Assembly: GCA_963730225.1 (NCBI GenBank)
Contig: CAVSQX010000003.1
Coordinates: 124,001-188,000 of the forward strand
Length of the DNA stretch: 64,000 nucleotides
Origin: CAVSQX01 sp963730225
GTDB taxonomy: Bacteria > Planctomycetota > Phycisphaerae > Tepidisphaerales > Tepidisphaeraceae
Direction: 5' to 3'
Every line of letters starts with the position of its first letter. Position 1 is the stretch's first letter. Below are positions 1 to 8,741 of the stretch, in pieces. Under the pieces are notes generated by a model. It saw only the letters and a program-made list of their open reading frames with translations. It did not search any database and was not told the origin of the DNA. The position numbers and the translations under genes were made by a program.

Positions 1-654
1 GGAGCGGTAGGTTTGCGCGGCGGGGCGTTCAAGCCGCGCACCAATCCCTATTCCTTCCAGGGACTGGCCGAGAAGGGATTGCAAATTCTGGCCGAAGCCC
101 GCGAGCAAACCGGATTGGCTGTCGTCACCGAAGTCATGTCGATCGACCAGGTGAAGCTGGTGGCTGACTACGCGGATGTGTTGCAGGTGGGGGCCCGCAA
201 CATGCAGAACTTCAATCTTCTCAATGCTGTCGGTGAGCAGAGCAAGCCGATTTTGCTCAAGCGCGGCATGAGCGCAACGCTGGAGGAATTTCTCCTGGCC
301 GCCGAATACATCATGGCCAAGGGAAATTCACAGGTGATGCTCTGCGAGCGCGGCATCCGCACCTACGAGGATTACGTCCGCAACACCTTGGCCCTTGCCG
401 CGGTTCCCGAGTTGCACCGTGTCAGCCACCTGCCGGTCATCATCGATCCAAGTCAGGGAACCGGAAAGAGCCATCTGGTCGACAGCATGTGTCGCGCCGC
501 CGTCGCCGCCGGCGCCGATGGATTGATCGTCGAAGTGCACAACGATCCGGAACATGCGATGACCGACGGCGCGCAGAGCATCACGCCGCCGCAATTCGCC
601 CAGATGATGGCCTCCATTCGCCGGATAGCGGCCGCCGTCGATCGCGATGTGTGA
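1..654 (+). CDS. aroF: DAHP synthase (3-deoxy-7-phosphoheptulonate synthase), 5' end missing
   Basis: Catalyses the first step of the shikimate pathway, condensing phosphoenolpyruvate and erythrose 4-phosphate. The reading frame is open from base 1 and begins inside the conserved '[10 protein letters not shown]' loop, so the N-terminal part lies outside the window. Other family motifs follow in order: 'GARNMQNF', 'LLKRGM', 'LCERGIRT', '[12 protein letters not shown]' and '[10 protein letters not shown]'. The sequence matches the AroF/KDO8P-synthase-like class also seen complete at 17928-18983, so this is a second paralogue. A methyltransferase gene starts 7 bases after the stop, suggesting co-transcription. 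Confidence 0.93.
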   Translation, partial: GAVGLRGGAFKPRTNPYSFQGLAEKGLQILAEAREQTGLAVVTEVMSIDQVKLVADYADVLQVGARNMQNFNLLNAVGEQSKPILLKRGMSATLEEFLLAAEYIMAKGNSQVMLCERGIRTYEDYVRNTLALAAVPELHRVSHLPVIIDPSQGTGKSHLVDSMCRAAVAAGADGLIVEVHNDPEHAMTDGAQSITPPQFAQMMASIRRIAAAVDRDV

Positions 655-660
655 AATGTC

Positions 661-1353
661 ATGTCGATCACCATCGCCAACGTCTTTCCGTGGGGCCGAT
701 CGTTCGCGGAATACGTCCGAATGTTCTCTCTGACCGCCGACGACTTGCAAAAACGAATCCTCGTCGCCGCCGACGGCCCCGCTTCGTTCAACGGCGAAAT
801 GAATCGCCGCGGCCATCATGTCATCTCCTGCGACCCTCTGTATGCGCTGAGCCGCGCTGAGATCACTGCGCGAATTCGTGCGACCAGCCCGGTCATGGTC
901 GAATTGGCGGCGCGAAATTCGCATCGCTTCGTATGGAATGAAATTCGTTCGCCGCGAGAGCTGGGCGAACTCCGACAATCTGCGATGGCCGCATTTCTGG
1001 CCGATTTCCAGTGCGGCAAGTCCGATGGCCGCTATCTCGACCAATCCCTGCCGCATTTGAATTTTCCCGATCGCAGCTTCGATTTGGCTCTCTGCTCGCA
1101 TTTTTTGTTTCTTTATTCCGATGAATTCCCGCTGGAATTTCATCTGGCATCCGTCGTCGAAATGGCCCGGGTGGCCGCCGAAGTACGGGTTTTTCCGCTG
1201 CTCGACATGGCGGGCAACACGTCGGCGCATCTGGATTCCACGATCGCGCAGCTCAAACTCCGTGGACATTCCGTTAGCGTCGAATCCGTGCCGTACGAAT
1301 TTCAACGCGGCGGAAACCAGATGCTGCGAATTCGATCGGTGGTGTGCCGATGA
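661..1353 (+). CDS. SAM-dependent methyltransferase-like protein
   Basis: A 230-residue protein resembling a conserved bacterial family annotated as class I SAM-dependent methyltransferase. The N-terminal third holds 'GRSFAEYVRMF' and 'AADGPASFNGEM', the latter at the place of the SAM-binding glycine loop, although it is not a textbook GxGxG. The centre has 'FDLALCSHFLFLYS', equivalent to motif IV after a Rossmann strand, and then 'VRVFPLLDM'. No signal peptide is visible, so it should be cytoplasmic. The substrate is unknown. It overlaps the following acetyltransferase gene by 4 bases (ATGA), so translation is probably coupled. Confidence 0.7.
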   Translation: MSITIANVFPWGRSFAEYVRMFSLTADDLQKRILVAADGPASFNGEMNRRGHHVISCDPLYALSRAEITARIRATSPVMVELAARNSHRFVWNEIRSPRELGELRQSAMAAFLADFQCGKSDGRYLDQSLPHLNFPDRSFDLALCSHFLFLYSDEFPLEFHLASVVEMARVAAEVRVFPLLDMAGNTSAHLDSTIAQLKLRGHSVSVESVPYEFQRGGNQMLRIRSVVCR

Positions 1354-1919
1354 ATCCGCATCTGCTCGACATTCCCGATCAGTTCACGACCGATCGGCTG
1401 GTGATTCGCTGCGCCCGTCCCGGCGAAGGGGCCGCCGCCAACGCCGCCATTTGCGACTCGTTCGAGGAATTGCGGCTCTGGATGCCGTGGGCCAAAACGC
1501 TGCCGACCGTCGACGACACCGAACTGCATGGCCGCCGGGCGTACGCCCGTTTTCTGGCCCGGGAGGATTTGACCTATCGCGCGTGGCTCAAAGACTCGCA
1601 AACTTTCGTCGTTGGCAGCGGGCTGCACCGCATCGATTGGGAGGTTCCCAAATTTGAAATCGGGTATTGGGTGCGCTCCACGCTGTCGGGCCGGGGATAC
1701 GTTCAGGAAACGGTTCAGGCACTGACTCGCCTTGCGTTTGAGCAATTGCGGGCCCAGCGCATCGAGATCCGCTGTGATGATCGCAACCTCAAAAGTTCCC
1801 GTGTCGCCGAGCGGGCCGGATTTCAATTGGAAGGCATCCTGCGAAACGACAGCGTTGCTGTCGATGGCTCATTGCGAAGCACGCGCGTTTACGCCAAGAT
1901 TGCCGCTCCGTTGGAATGA
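1350..1919 (+). CDS. GNAT-family N-acetyltransferase (RimJ/RimL type)
   Basis: Acetyl-CoA-dependent N-acetyltransferase of about 189 residues. It opens with 'TDRLVIRCARPGEG', the usual start of the RimJ/RimL (Acetyltransf_3) group. The middle has 'FEIGYWVRSTLSGRGYVQETV', where the arginine/glycine-rich stretch binds the pyrophosphate of acetyl-CoA. The end has 'IEIRCDDRNLKSSRVAERAGF', typical of the C-terminal half. The ATG at 1350 is preferred because it overlaps the preceding stop in an ATGA junction; a GTG six bases upstream is also possible. RimJ/RimL relatives acetylate ribosomal proteins or small amines, and the substrate here cannot be told. Confidence 0.88.
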   Translation: MNPHLLDIPDQFTTDRLVIRCARPGEGAAANAAICDSFEELRLWMPWAKTLPTVDDTELHGRRAYARFLAREDLTYRAWLKDSQTFVVGSGLHRIDWEVPKFEIGYWVRSTLSGRGYVQETVQALTRLAFEQLRAQRIEIRCDDRNLKSSRVAERAGFQLEGILRNDSVAVDGSLRSTRVYAKIAAPLE

Positions 1920-1933
1920 AGGGAACGGGCCGG

Positions 1934-3916
1934 ATGAAAATCGGAGCTTATTACTATCCCGAGCAGTGGCCGCGACAGCAGTGGGAGCGCGATTTCGACA
2001 ACATCGCCGCCATGGGATTGCAGATCGTGCACATGGCGGAATTCGCCTGGTTCGAGATGGAGCCGTCGCCCGGCGATATCCGACTCGATTGGCTCGAGCA
2101 ATGCGTCGAGATGGCCGCCGAACGGCAGTTGGAAGTCATTCTCTGCACGCCCACCGCCGCTCCGCCAATTTGGCTGGCCTGCGAACATCCTGAAACGCTG
2201 CCGATCGAGAACGGATTTGCCAAATCCTTCGGCGGCCGGCGGCATTATTCGCCGACATCCCCGGCGCTTCGTGAGGCGACCACGCGCATCGTCACCGCGA
2301 TGGCCGAGCGATTCGGCTCGCACGAAGCGGTCATCGGCTGGCAAATCGACAACGAATACTGCGGGCCTTTCAGCACCAACGATCACACGCACGCGGCTTT
2401 CCAAAACTGGCTCCAGAAGAAATACGGCACCATCGAAAAGCTTAACCACGCCTGGGGCAATCAATTCTGGACCACCTATTACACCAGCTTCGCCCAGATT
2501 CGCCTGCCCGCCGGGCGCGATCCGCAGTACGCCAATCCGCACCATCATCTCGATGCCTCGCGCTTCTGGTCCTGGGCCTTCGCCGATTTCAATCGTCTTC
2601 AGGCCAGGATTCTCAAGCCCCGCGTCGGCTCGCGCTTCATCACCACCAATTTCATGTCGCTGCATCCTGACGTCGATCCCGGCGACATGGCCGAAGATCT
2701 GAACCTCTTCAGCTGGGACAGCTACCCCGTGACCGGCTGGGACCGGAATCCGACCGATCAAACTTTCCGGCTCGCCGACCCAAACGCCGTGTCACTCGTG
2801 CACGATCTCATGGCCTGCTACAACGGGCGCTGGGCGCTGATGGAATTGCAGCCGGGCCAGGTGAATTGGAGTGGTGTCCCGGTCTTGCTCTATCCGGGGG
2901 CGGTGCGGCTGTGGATTTGGACCGCTTTTGCTCACGGAGCGGAATTCGTCACGACCTACCGCTTCCGCCAGCCGCGCTTCGGCATCGAATTATTTCATCA
3001 CGGCCTGGTTCAACCCGACGGCATCACCCCCTCCGCCGGCGGCCAGCAGTTCGCCCAATGCGTCAAGGAAATGCGCAAGCTCGATGCTTCCAAAATCGCC
3101 CCGCTCGCGCAGGACCCGCTTCGGCCCGACGAAACCGTCGGCTTGCTGCTGGACTTCGAGCAGATGTGGTATTTCATGTCGCTGCCGCAGTCGAAAAAAT
3201 GGAAGCAGGATGTTTTTCTACGCCAGTGGTACGGCGCCATCGCCCGCCTGGGGCTCAAAGTCCGCATTCTTCTTCCGAACCACCCGTGGCCGGCCGGTCT
3301 GAAATTCATCATCGCCCCCGGCGTGCAGATGATCGAGGACGAACTGGTCCGCCGATTTTCCGATTTCGCCTCCGCCGGCGGACATCTGCTGCTCACCTGC
3401 CGCACCGCGCTGATGGATCGCAACGGCCAACTGTGGGAGGGCCCGCTGGCCGCGCCGATTCTTCCGCTGATCGGCGCTGCCATCACCGGCTACGACGGCT
3501 TGCCCGACGATCTGCTGGGAAAAATCGAGTTCGGGGGTAAGACGTTTCAGTGGAATGTATGGGGCGATCTTCTCTCCCCCGCTCGCGACACCGAGGTCCT
3601 GGCCCGCTACGCCGATCAGTTTTATTCCGGCACGGCCGCCATCACCCGCCATCCCTACGGCCGCGGGACCGCCACCTACTGCGGCGTTTTCGGTCAACAA
3701 GACTTGGCCGACGCGCTCGTGCAAAAACTATCCGCCGACATCGGCCTCAAATCCACACCCTTGCCGCACCGGCTGCAAATTCTTCGTCGCGGCGGCTACA
3801 TGATCGCTTTGAATTACAGCGATTCCCCCGCCCCCGTTCCTGCCCCCGCCGACGCCAAATTCCTCCTCGGTGGCCGATCGATTGAGCCCGCCGGCGTCGC
3901 CGTCTGGGAATCATGA
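1934..3916 (+). CDS. Beta-galactosidase, glycoside hydrolase family 42
   Basis: Retaining GH42 enzyme of about 660 residues, the usual size. It starts with 'GAYYYPEQWP', the hallmark N-terminus of the TIM barrel. The acid/base glutamate is in 'GWQIDNEYCG' (about E141) and the nucleophile in 'LMELQPGQVNW' (about E304). Later come the trimerisation and C-terminal beta domains of the family. No signal peptide is seen, so it is probably cytoplasmic and acts on imported galactosides. The ATG at 1934 follows a GAAGGGA ribosome-binding site; an ATG at 1916 overlapping the acetyltransferase stop is the alternative. The stop overlaps the convergent membrane-protein gene by 6 bases. Confidence 0.95.
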   Translation: MKIGAYYYPEQWPRQQWERDFDNIAAMGLQIVHMAEFAWFEMEPSPGDIRLDWLEQCVEMAAERQLEVILCTPTAAPPIWLACEHPETLPIENGFAKSFGGRRHYSPTSPALREATTRIVTAMAERFGSHEAVIGWQIDNEYCGPFSTNDHTHAAFQNWLQKKYGTIEKLNHAWGNQFWTTYYTSFAQIRLPAGRDPQYANPHHHLDASRFWSWAFADFNRLQARILKPRVGSRFITTNFMSLHPDVDPGDMAEDLNLFSWDSYPVTGWDRNPTDQTFRLADPNAVSLVHDLMACYNGRWALMELQPGQVNWSGVPVLLYPGAVRLWIWTAFAHGAEFVTTYRFRQPRFGIELFHHGLVQPDGITPSAGGQQFAQCVKEMRKLDASKIAPLAQDPLRPDETVGLLLDFEQMWYFMSLPQSKKWKQDVFLRQWYGAIARLGLKVRILLPNHPWPAGLKFIIAPGVQMIEDELVRRFSDFASAGGHLLLTCRTALMDRNGQLWEGPLAAPILPLIGAAITGYDGLPDDLLGKIEFGGKTFQWNVWGDLLSPARDTEVLARYADQFYSGTAAITRHPYGRGTATYCGVFGQQDLADALVQKLSADIGLKSTPLPHRLQILRRGGYMIALNYSDSPAPVPAPADAKFLLGGRSIEPAGVAVWES

Positions 3917-4309
3917 TGGGTCTATTTCGTCTTCGTCATCCGGCTGCGGCGGTGGCTGCGCTTCCATTCGCTTTCCCGCTTCGGCCCAGACATCCACGTA
4001 TTTGGTTCGCACGCGCGGCGACGGTGGACGTGGAATGAAAAGTCTTCCGATGCGAAACGTCAGCACCAACCCGGCGAATAAAATCAACAGCACGATGGTC
4101 AGCAGCAGCCGCGCGTACGCCGCCAGCCCCAGTCGCTGGGCATGGTTGGCGACCTGGGCCGCCGACAGGGCGGGAATCAGATAAAAATCCGATACCCCGA
4201 CAATCAAAAACGCAAACAACAACAGAAAAAAAGCGCGCCCCACGTCGAGTATCCGCCCATCCTTTTTGTCGATGCATCCACGATTACCACCGCACGTCGC
4301 TGCGCACAT
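3911..4309 (-). CDS. Small membrane protein with two transmembrane segments
   Basis: Unrecognised protein of up to 132 residues. Two hydrophobic stretches are clear, one around '[13 protein letters not shown]' and one around '[16 protein letters not shown]'. They are followed by a basic juxtamembrane region and an acidic C-terminal tail ('DDEDEIDPS'). It lies directly downstream of the J-domain gene on the same strand and overlaps its 3' end by 26 bases if the ATG at 4309 is used. A GTG at 4243, preceded by AAGGATG, would avoid the overlap and place the first membrane segment at the N-terminus. It may be co-expressed with the chaperone; the function is unknown. Confidence 0.65.
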   Translation of the reverse strand: MCAATCGGNRGCIDKKDGRILDVGRAFFLLLFAFLIVGVSDFYLIPALSAAQVANHAQRLGLAAYARLLLTIVLLILFAGLVLTFRIGRLFIPRPPSPRVRTKYVDVWAEAGKRMEAQPPPQPDDEDEIDPS

Positions 4310-5252
4310 CCAGCGGGTGCTTGGCCGCCAGCTTTTCGATTTCCGCCTTGTCCTGGTCGTCCAGTTCCTTGGGCACGAGAATTCTCACCTGCACATACTG
4401 ATCCCCTTTTTCCCCGCCGCGCTCAATGCCGCGGCCCTTGATGCGGAGCTTGGCCGATCCGCCTGTGCCTGGCGGAACGCTCAGCGTCACCGGCCCATCC
4501 AGCGTCGGCACCGAAACCTTGGTTCCCAGCATCGCTTCGTACACGCTGATGGGCAGCTCCAGATAAACATCCAATCCCTCGCGGCGAAAATACTGGTGGG
4601 GGTGCACGGCCGTCACGATGTAAAGATCGCCCGGCTCTCCGTTGCTCTGCTCGCCGCGCCCTCGAATCCGAATTCGGCTGCCGTCTTTCACGCCCGCCGG
4701 AATCTTGATCTCGATCGACTCGATTTTTCCATTGCGATCGATTTGCAGCGGCAACGTGGTGCCGCGCGCCGCCTGCTCGAAGGTCAGCGTAACGGCATGC
4801 TCCACATCCTGCCCGCGCTGCGGCGGTCGTGGCTGCGTCCGCCCGCGTCCTCCCCGTCCGCCGAAGAGTTGCTCGAAAATGTCCGAGACATTTCCCCCGC
4901 CGCCGATATCGAAATCCTCCACGGTGACGTTGGGATTCGCCTGCCAGGTCGACGCTCTGCCGCGTCCGGCACGGGATCGGCGGAACGCTTCAAACGGATC
5001 GACGCCGCTCCCACCGGCCGGGCCGGCCGCGTTCACCCCGGCGTGGCCGAACTGATCGTAATTCTGCCGCTTCTGCGCATCGGACAGAACATCGTACGCT
5101 TCCTGCGCTTCCTTGAACTTCTCCGTCGCCGATGCGTTGTTCTTATTCACATCCGGATGGTATTTACGCGCCAGCTTGCGGTGGGCTTTTTTGATCTCGT
5201 CCGCCGTTGCGTCACGTTTGACTCCCAGTATTTCGTAGTAATCTCGCGGCAT
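4284..5252 (-). CDS. cbpA: J-domain co-chaperone, CbpA/DnaJ type without zinc finger
   Basis: A 322-residue type II J protein that stimulates DnaK-family ATPases and delivers substrates. The J domain occupies residues 1-70, with 'DYYEILGV', the catalytic HPD in 'KYHPDVNK', and 'YDQFG'. A Gly/Arg-rich linker contains 'DIFEQLFGG'. The C-terminal substrate-binding beta domains carry '[17 protein letters not shown]' and the second repeat near '[15 protein letters not shown]'. The CxxCxGxG zinc-finger repeats of classical DnaJ are absent, as in CbpA. No dnaK or grpE gene is in the window. Confidence 0.93.
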   Translation of the reverse strand: MPRDYYEILGVKRDATADEIKKAHRKLARKYHPDVNKNNASATEKFKEAQEAYDVLSDAQKRQNYDQFGHAGVNAAGPAGGSGVDPFEAFRRSRAGRGRASTWQANPNVTVEDFDIGGGGNVSDIFEQLFGGRGGRGRTQPRPPQRGQDVEHAVTLTFEQAARGTTLPLQIDRNGKIESIEIKIPAGVKDGSRIRIRGRGEQSNGEPGDLYIVTAVHPHQYFRREGLDVYLELPISVYEAMLGTKVSVPTLDGPVTLSVPPGTGGSAKLRIKGRGIERGGEKGDQYVQVRILVPKELDDQDKAEIEKLAAKHPLDVRSDVRW

Positions 5253-5303
5253 GCGGGTTTGTGGAATTGTATCCGGAAATTTGCCCGGCGTGAATTCGCT
5301 CCG

Positions 5304-5975
5304 CTACAGCGGCGGTCCCTGCGTGTTGAACGCATCGTCCAGCAGCGTGTAATCGTCGCCGTTCACGGTCCCATCGTAGTTGAAATCGCCGTTACTCCAG
5401 CCGGTGAGCGACGAGTTGAAGCCGTTATCGGTGCGCGTGTAATCGCTGCCGTTGACCACGCCATCGAGATTCGCGTCGCCGTAGTAGGTGTATTTGATCA
5501 ACACGTCGCTCGTTACGACCGATTGGCCGTCGAAGGTCGTGAAGAGTTTTCCACCCGACCCGTCGTTGTTGAGCAGGCTGCCCAGCGCCGTGTCGCCGGT
5601 CGCGGCGGATGAGGCGATGCCGTCGCCGTTCCACGCGCCCTTGTTGTAACCGCTGGCCAGCGAAGCGCCGATCTGGGCGAGATTGCCGTTGTGGACAATC
5701 ATGTCGTTGGCCCCCAGATCGAGCTTGCCGGTGGCGTTGATCGACAGCGTCCCCAACACCAGCACCGCGCGATCGGAATGGAGCGCCGGCGTAACCACCG
5801 AAGCCGTCGCGCCCGCTCCGATGCTCAGCGCCGCCAAATGCCGCGGGTTGATGCCCGTGCCCGACGCCGCCGCCGCGAAAATCACATTGCTGTTATCGTT
5901 GACCGTCAGGTTCGCCGACGTGTTCTGCGGATCGCCGGCGAGCTGGAATGTTCCCGAATCAACCGTCAGCGTGTT
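5304..5975 (-). repeat. Carrier module shared with the GH88-type protein (copy A)
   Basis: The last ~220 residues of the protease match the internal module at 19579-20212 in order. Shared landmarks are 'LAGDPQ/LAGDPA', 'LTVNDN', 'GTGINPRHL/GTGINARHL', 'SDRAVLVLG', 'LSINATGKLDL/ELDL', 'IVHNGNL' and 'FDGQS', followed by the dockerin-like pair with 'NGDFNYDGTVNGDDYTL'. Here the module is C-terminal; in the other protein it is upstream of the catalytic domain. Confidence 0.85.
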
Positions 5976-8595
5976 CTGCGACCCGCTTCCGGCGTTGAAG
6001 AATGTCGTGCTTCCGCTGTTGGGCAGCGACGCCTTCACCGTCAGCGAAACATTTCCGCCGCTTCCATTGAATGTCAGCGATTCGCCCGACGGCTGGGCGG
6101 TGTCGACCGTGAACGAATCGTTTCCACCTTCGCCGTTGATCGTCAGTGCCTGCACGCTGGTGGCGAAGATGTTGCTTGAGTTGAACGTCGTCGTCATGCC
6201 GGCAATGGTGACGGTGTCGGCGGCGGCGGAGCCGTTGAGGATCAGCGAATTTCCGGTGGAACCGTTGCCCCCATCGCTGTTCACCAGTCCGCCGGCTGGA
6301 ATTGGATTTCCGTTGAGAAAACTGACGGTCAGTTGATTGCCGCTGCCGCCGAAGCTGAAAGAAATCGCTGGCAGAATCGACTTGGCGGCGGTGTACGTGA
6401 GCGTAGCGCCGATGTAAACGTCGATGTTCGCCGTTTTCACCGGGTCAGTCTGCAACAGGTAAACCGCGCCGCCGCCGCTGGCGGTGAAGGAATCGGGAAA
6501 CAGGCCAAGATTCGCGCCACCGACGCTGCCGCCGCCGGGCACGGTGACCGTTTGCGAGGCCGTCACCGCGACGTATCCGCCCGGAAGAACCATGCGGATA
6601 ACGGCCGACCCCATGATCAGGTTCGCCAGCGTGAACGTGCCGTTGCTTGCCGTCGTCGTGCTGATTTCGCCGGCGCCGAGTGTCCCGTTGTTGTTGGCGT
6701 CGTCGTAGACAGTAACCCCGGAGAATCCGCTTTCGCCGTTGTCCTGTGAGCCGTCGCCGTTGTTGTCGTGGTAGACGGTTCCGCTCACGCTGCCGACGAC
6801 CGAGGCGATGGCGGCGTTGGCCTGGATCAGGCCGAATCCGGTGCTGTAATCGTAGCCGGCGGTGGACATGTCGATGGCCGTGTTCTGTAACGCCGCATCC
6901 ACCTGTGCGGGCGTCAGCGATGGATCTTTTTGCAGGAGCAGCGCCGCCACTCCCGCCGCCGATGCCGCCGCGGCGCTGGTGCCGACGAAATTTGGATAGC
7001 CGTCGCTGTCGGTGTCGGTTCCGAAAAACGTGTTGTCGATGTTGTCCGGCGCGGTGATCGCCGGGGTTTGCCGATCGATCGCGGTCGCCAGCCGATTGCC
7101 CGAAGTGTCGAAGAGAATCGGCATGGGGCCGGTGGAAGAAAACGACTCGACGACCGGCGGACTCACGCCAAACGCCGGCGTTTGCGTGTACGATGCGGCG
7201 GCGACGCTTTCGGCGCCGGCGGCGTTGGCATGGCCGAACGCCGTGGCGCCATTCTGCGGGAACTGCCAATTAGTCGCCTGGCCGGCGAAATCCACATAAC
7301 CCAGGTATCCCGGCTGCGGGCCGCCGGATGCGGTGTCCCACACCAGCATCAACTTGAACGTCGCCGATGCGCCGGTCGTGTTGGTGAATTGAAAAACTTC
7401 CACCGGATCGCCGCCGATGTTGTTGGTGGCCGATCCGCCCACGACTTGCGTCCCGGCGGAATTCAGGACGTACGCATCCATGTCGTTGTTCGAGCCGACT
7501 TTTCCCGTCGCGCTGAAATACGGCGAATCCCACTGGAACGACAGCTCGATGCTCTGGTTCGCGCCCAGCGTGAAGGATTCGGTGTCCTGCACGCCGCCCG
7601 AGCCGGAATTGAAATTGAACGTTGTTCCGCCGTAAAAATGCGGAGCCGCCCGACGCCGACGATATCGACCCATTGGCCCGCACCGTTCCGGTTCGCCAGG
7701 CGCTTTGATATCCGTGCGTGCCGTTGTCCCCGACGGCGGAAAAATAGGAAACGCCCTGGCCGACGACGCTCTCCACCGCCTGGGCGATCATTCCATCCTC
7801 GAACATCGGCTCGGCCAGATAGGTCACGTCATCGACAATCACCTTCGCACCGGCCGTCGCCAGATCCTTGATGTGCTGCGCGAAAACGCTCTGTCCGCCC
7901 AGCGCGGTGTCGAATGCGAAGCTGGCCGACGGCGCCGAATCGTAGATGACCTGAGCCATCGCCCGGCCTTCGTCGGTGCCGCCCGGTGAATCGTTGAGAA
8001 TCTGCACACCCGCCGGCAGATCGCCGCTGGCTACGTCGTCGGCGTAAGTGTCGGAACTGCTGCTGGTATTGAAGCTGTCGGAGAGAATGCCGACTTTCAC
8101 GCCCGCGCCCGTCAGGCCGTAGGTGGTTCTGGCAGCGCTGGCGGCATCGGCGATGTCGCCCTGGCTGGTCACCGAACCGGCGCTGGTGACATACCAATCC
8201 GGCTCGGCAAACCGCAGGCTGGGCAGCGCGGCCAATTCTTCCAACGCCCCGATTGGAATCGACGCGCTGACCGCTTTGCCGTACGCCTGCACGTCGGTGC
8301 CGCCGATCTTCGCCATCGCTTTGGCCAGAGCGGCTCCGCTGGTATTCGAATACGCCTCGATTTGGACATCTTCCACTGCGGACTGCACCGCGACGTCCGC
8401 CTCGACCGGCGCGTCGTATTGCAGATAAGTCGACGCCAGCGCATCGCCGATTTTTGAAAGCGGCCCGGTTTTGATATTGGTCAAATTCGCCGCGCTGGCA
8501 AGAAGAACCCGCGATTCCAGCGGTTCGCAGCGCAGAATTCGGCCGCTATGGCCCCGGTTACGGCGTTCGAGATTTCTCCCCGAAACTTCAGACAA
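5304..8595 (-). pseudogene. Secreted S8-type (subtilase-like) protease with dockerin-like C-terminus, frameshifted
   Basis: Large exported protein read in two frames. The first part (8595 to about 7640) starts at a TTG after AAGGTG and carries the planctomycete motif 'CEPLESRVLLAS'. Next come the Asp region 'GVKVGILSDSFN', 'GTDEGRAMAQ' where subtilases have the catalytic His, and 'YFSAVGDNG'. The second part (about 7635 to 5304) has the Ser region 'VGTSAAAASAAGVAALL', an SdrD-B-like segment with 'DNNGDG', a beta-rich region, and two dockerin-like calcium loops starting 'GDANLDGVVNGSDY'. One extra T in a T5 run (plus-strand A5 at 7634-7638) accounts for the shift; removing it joins the halves cleanly. 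It could be a sequencing error, a real mutation or slippage. Confidence 0.82.
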
Positions 8596-8722
8596 CCTGC
8601 ACCTTACGCCCCGCGCGCCGTTTCCGATTGATCATTTGCCGACCTTTTTTCGTCTTCATTCGAGCCCGAAACCCGATGTTGCGGCTACGCTTAATCTTGC
8701 TGGTTTTGTGCGGATAATGCAT
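8588..8722 (-). CDS. rpmH: 50S ribosomal protein bL34
   Basis: A 44-residue, strongly basic protein of the large ribosomal subunit. It contains the family signature 'GFRARMKTKKGRQMINRKRR' and begins 'MHYPHKTSKIKRSRNIGF', matching bL34 in length and layout. The ATG is at 8722. It sits 19 bases downstream of the beta-propeller gene on the same strand, and its stop overlaps the TTG start of the S8-type protease by 8 bases. The usual partner rnpA (RNase P protein), normally immediately downstream, is absent here, as are dnaA and yidC. Confidence 0.93.
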   Translation of the reverse strand: MHYPHKTSKIKRSRNIGFRARMKTKKGRQMINRKRRAGRKVQVV

Positions 8723-8741
8723 GACGTTTTCCTTGCCCTGC

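Noticed and set aside
4266..5612. A 448-codon plus-strand frame opposite the J-domain gene
   Set aside because: The minus-strand product has a full J domain and C-terminal domains; the plus frame is Arg-rich without motifs.
7620..7680. Programmed frameshifting in the protease gene
   Set aside because: The T5 run is only weakly slippery, there is no clear stimulatory structure, and other genes here carry similar indels, so a sequence error is simpler.
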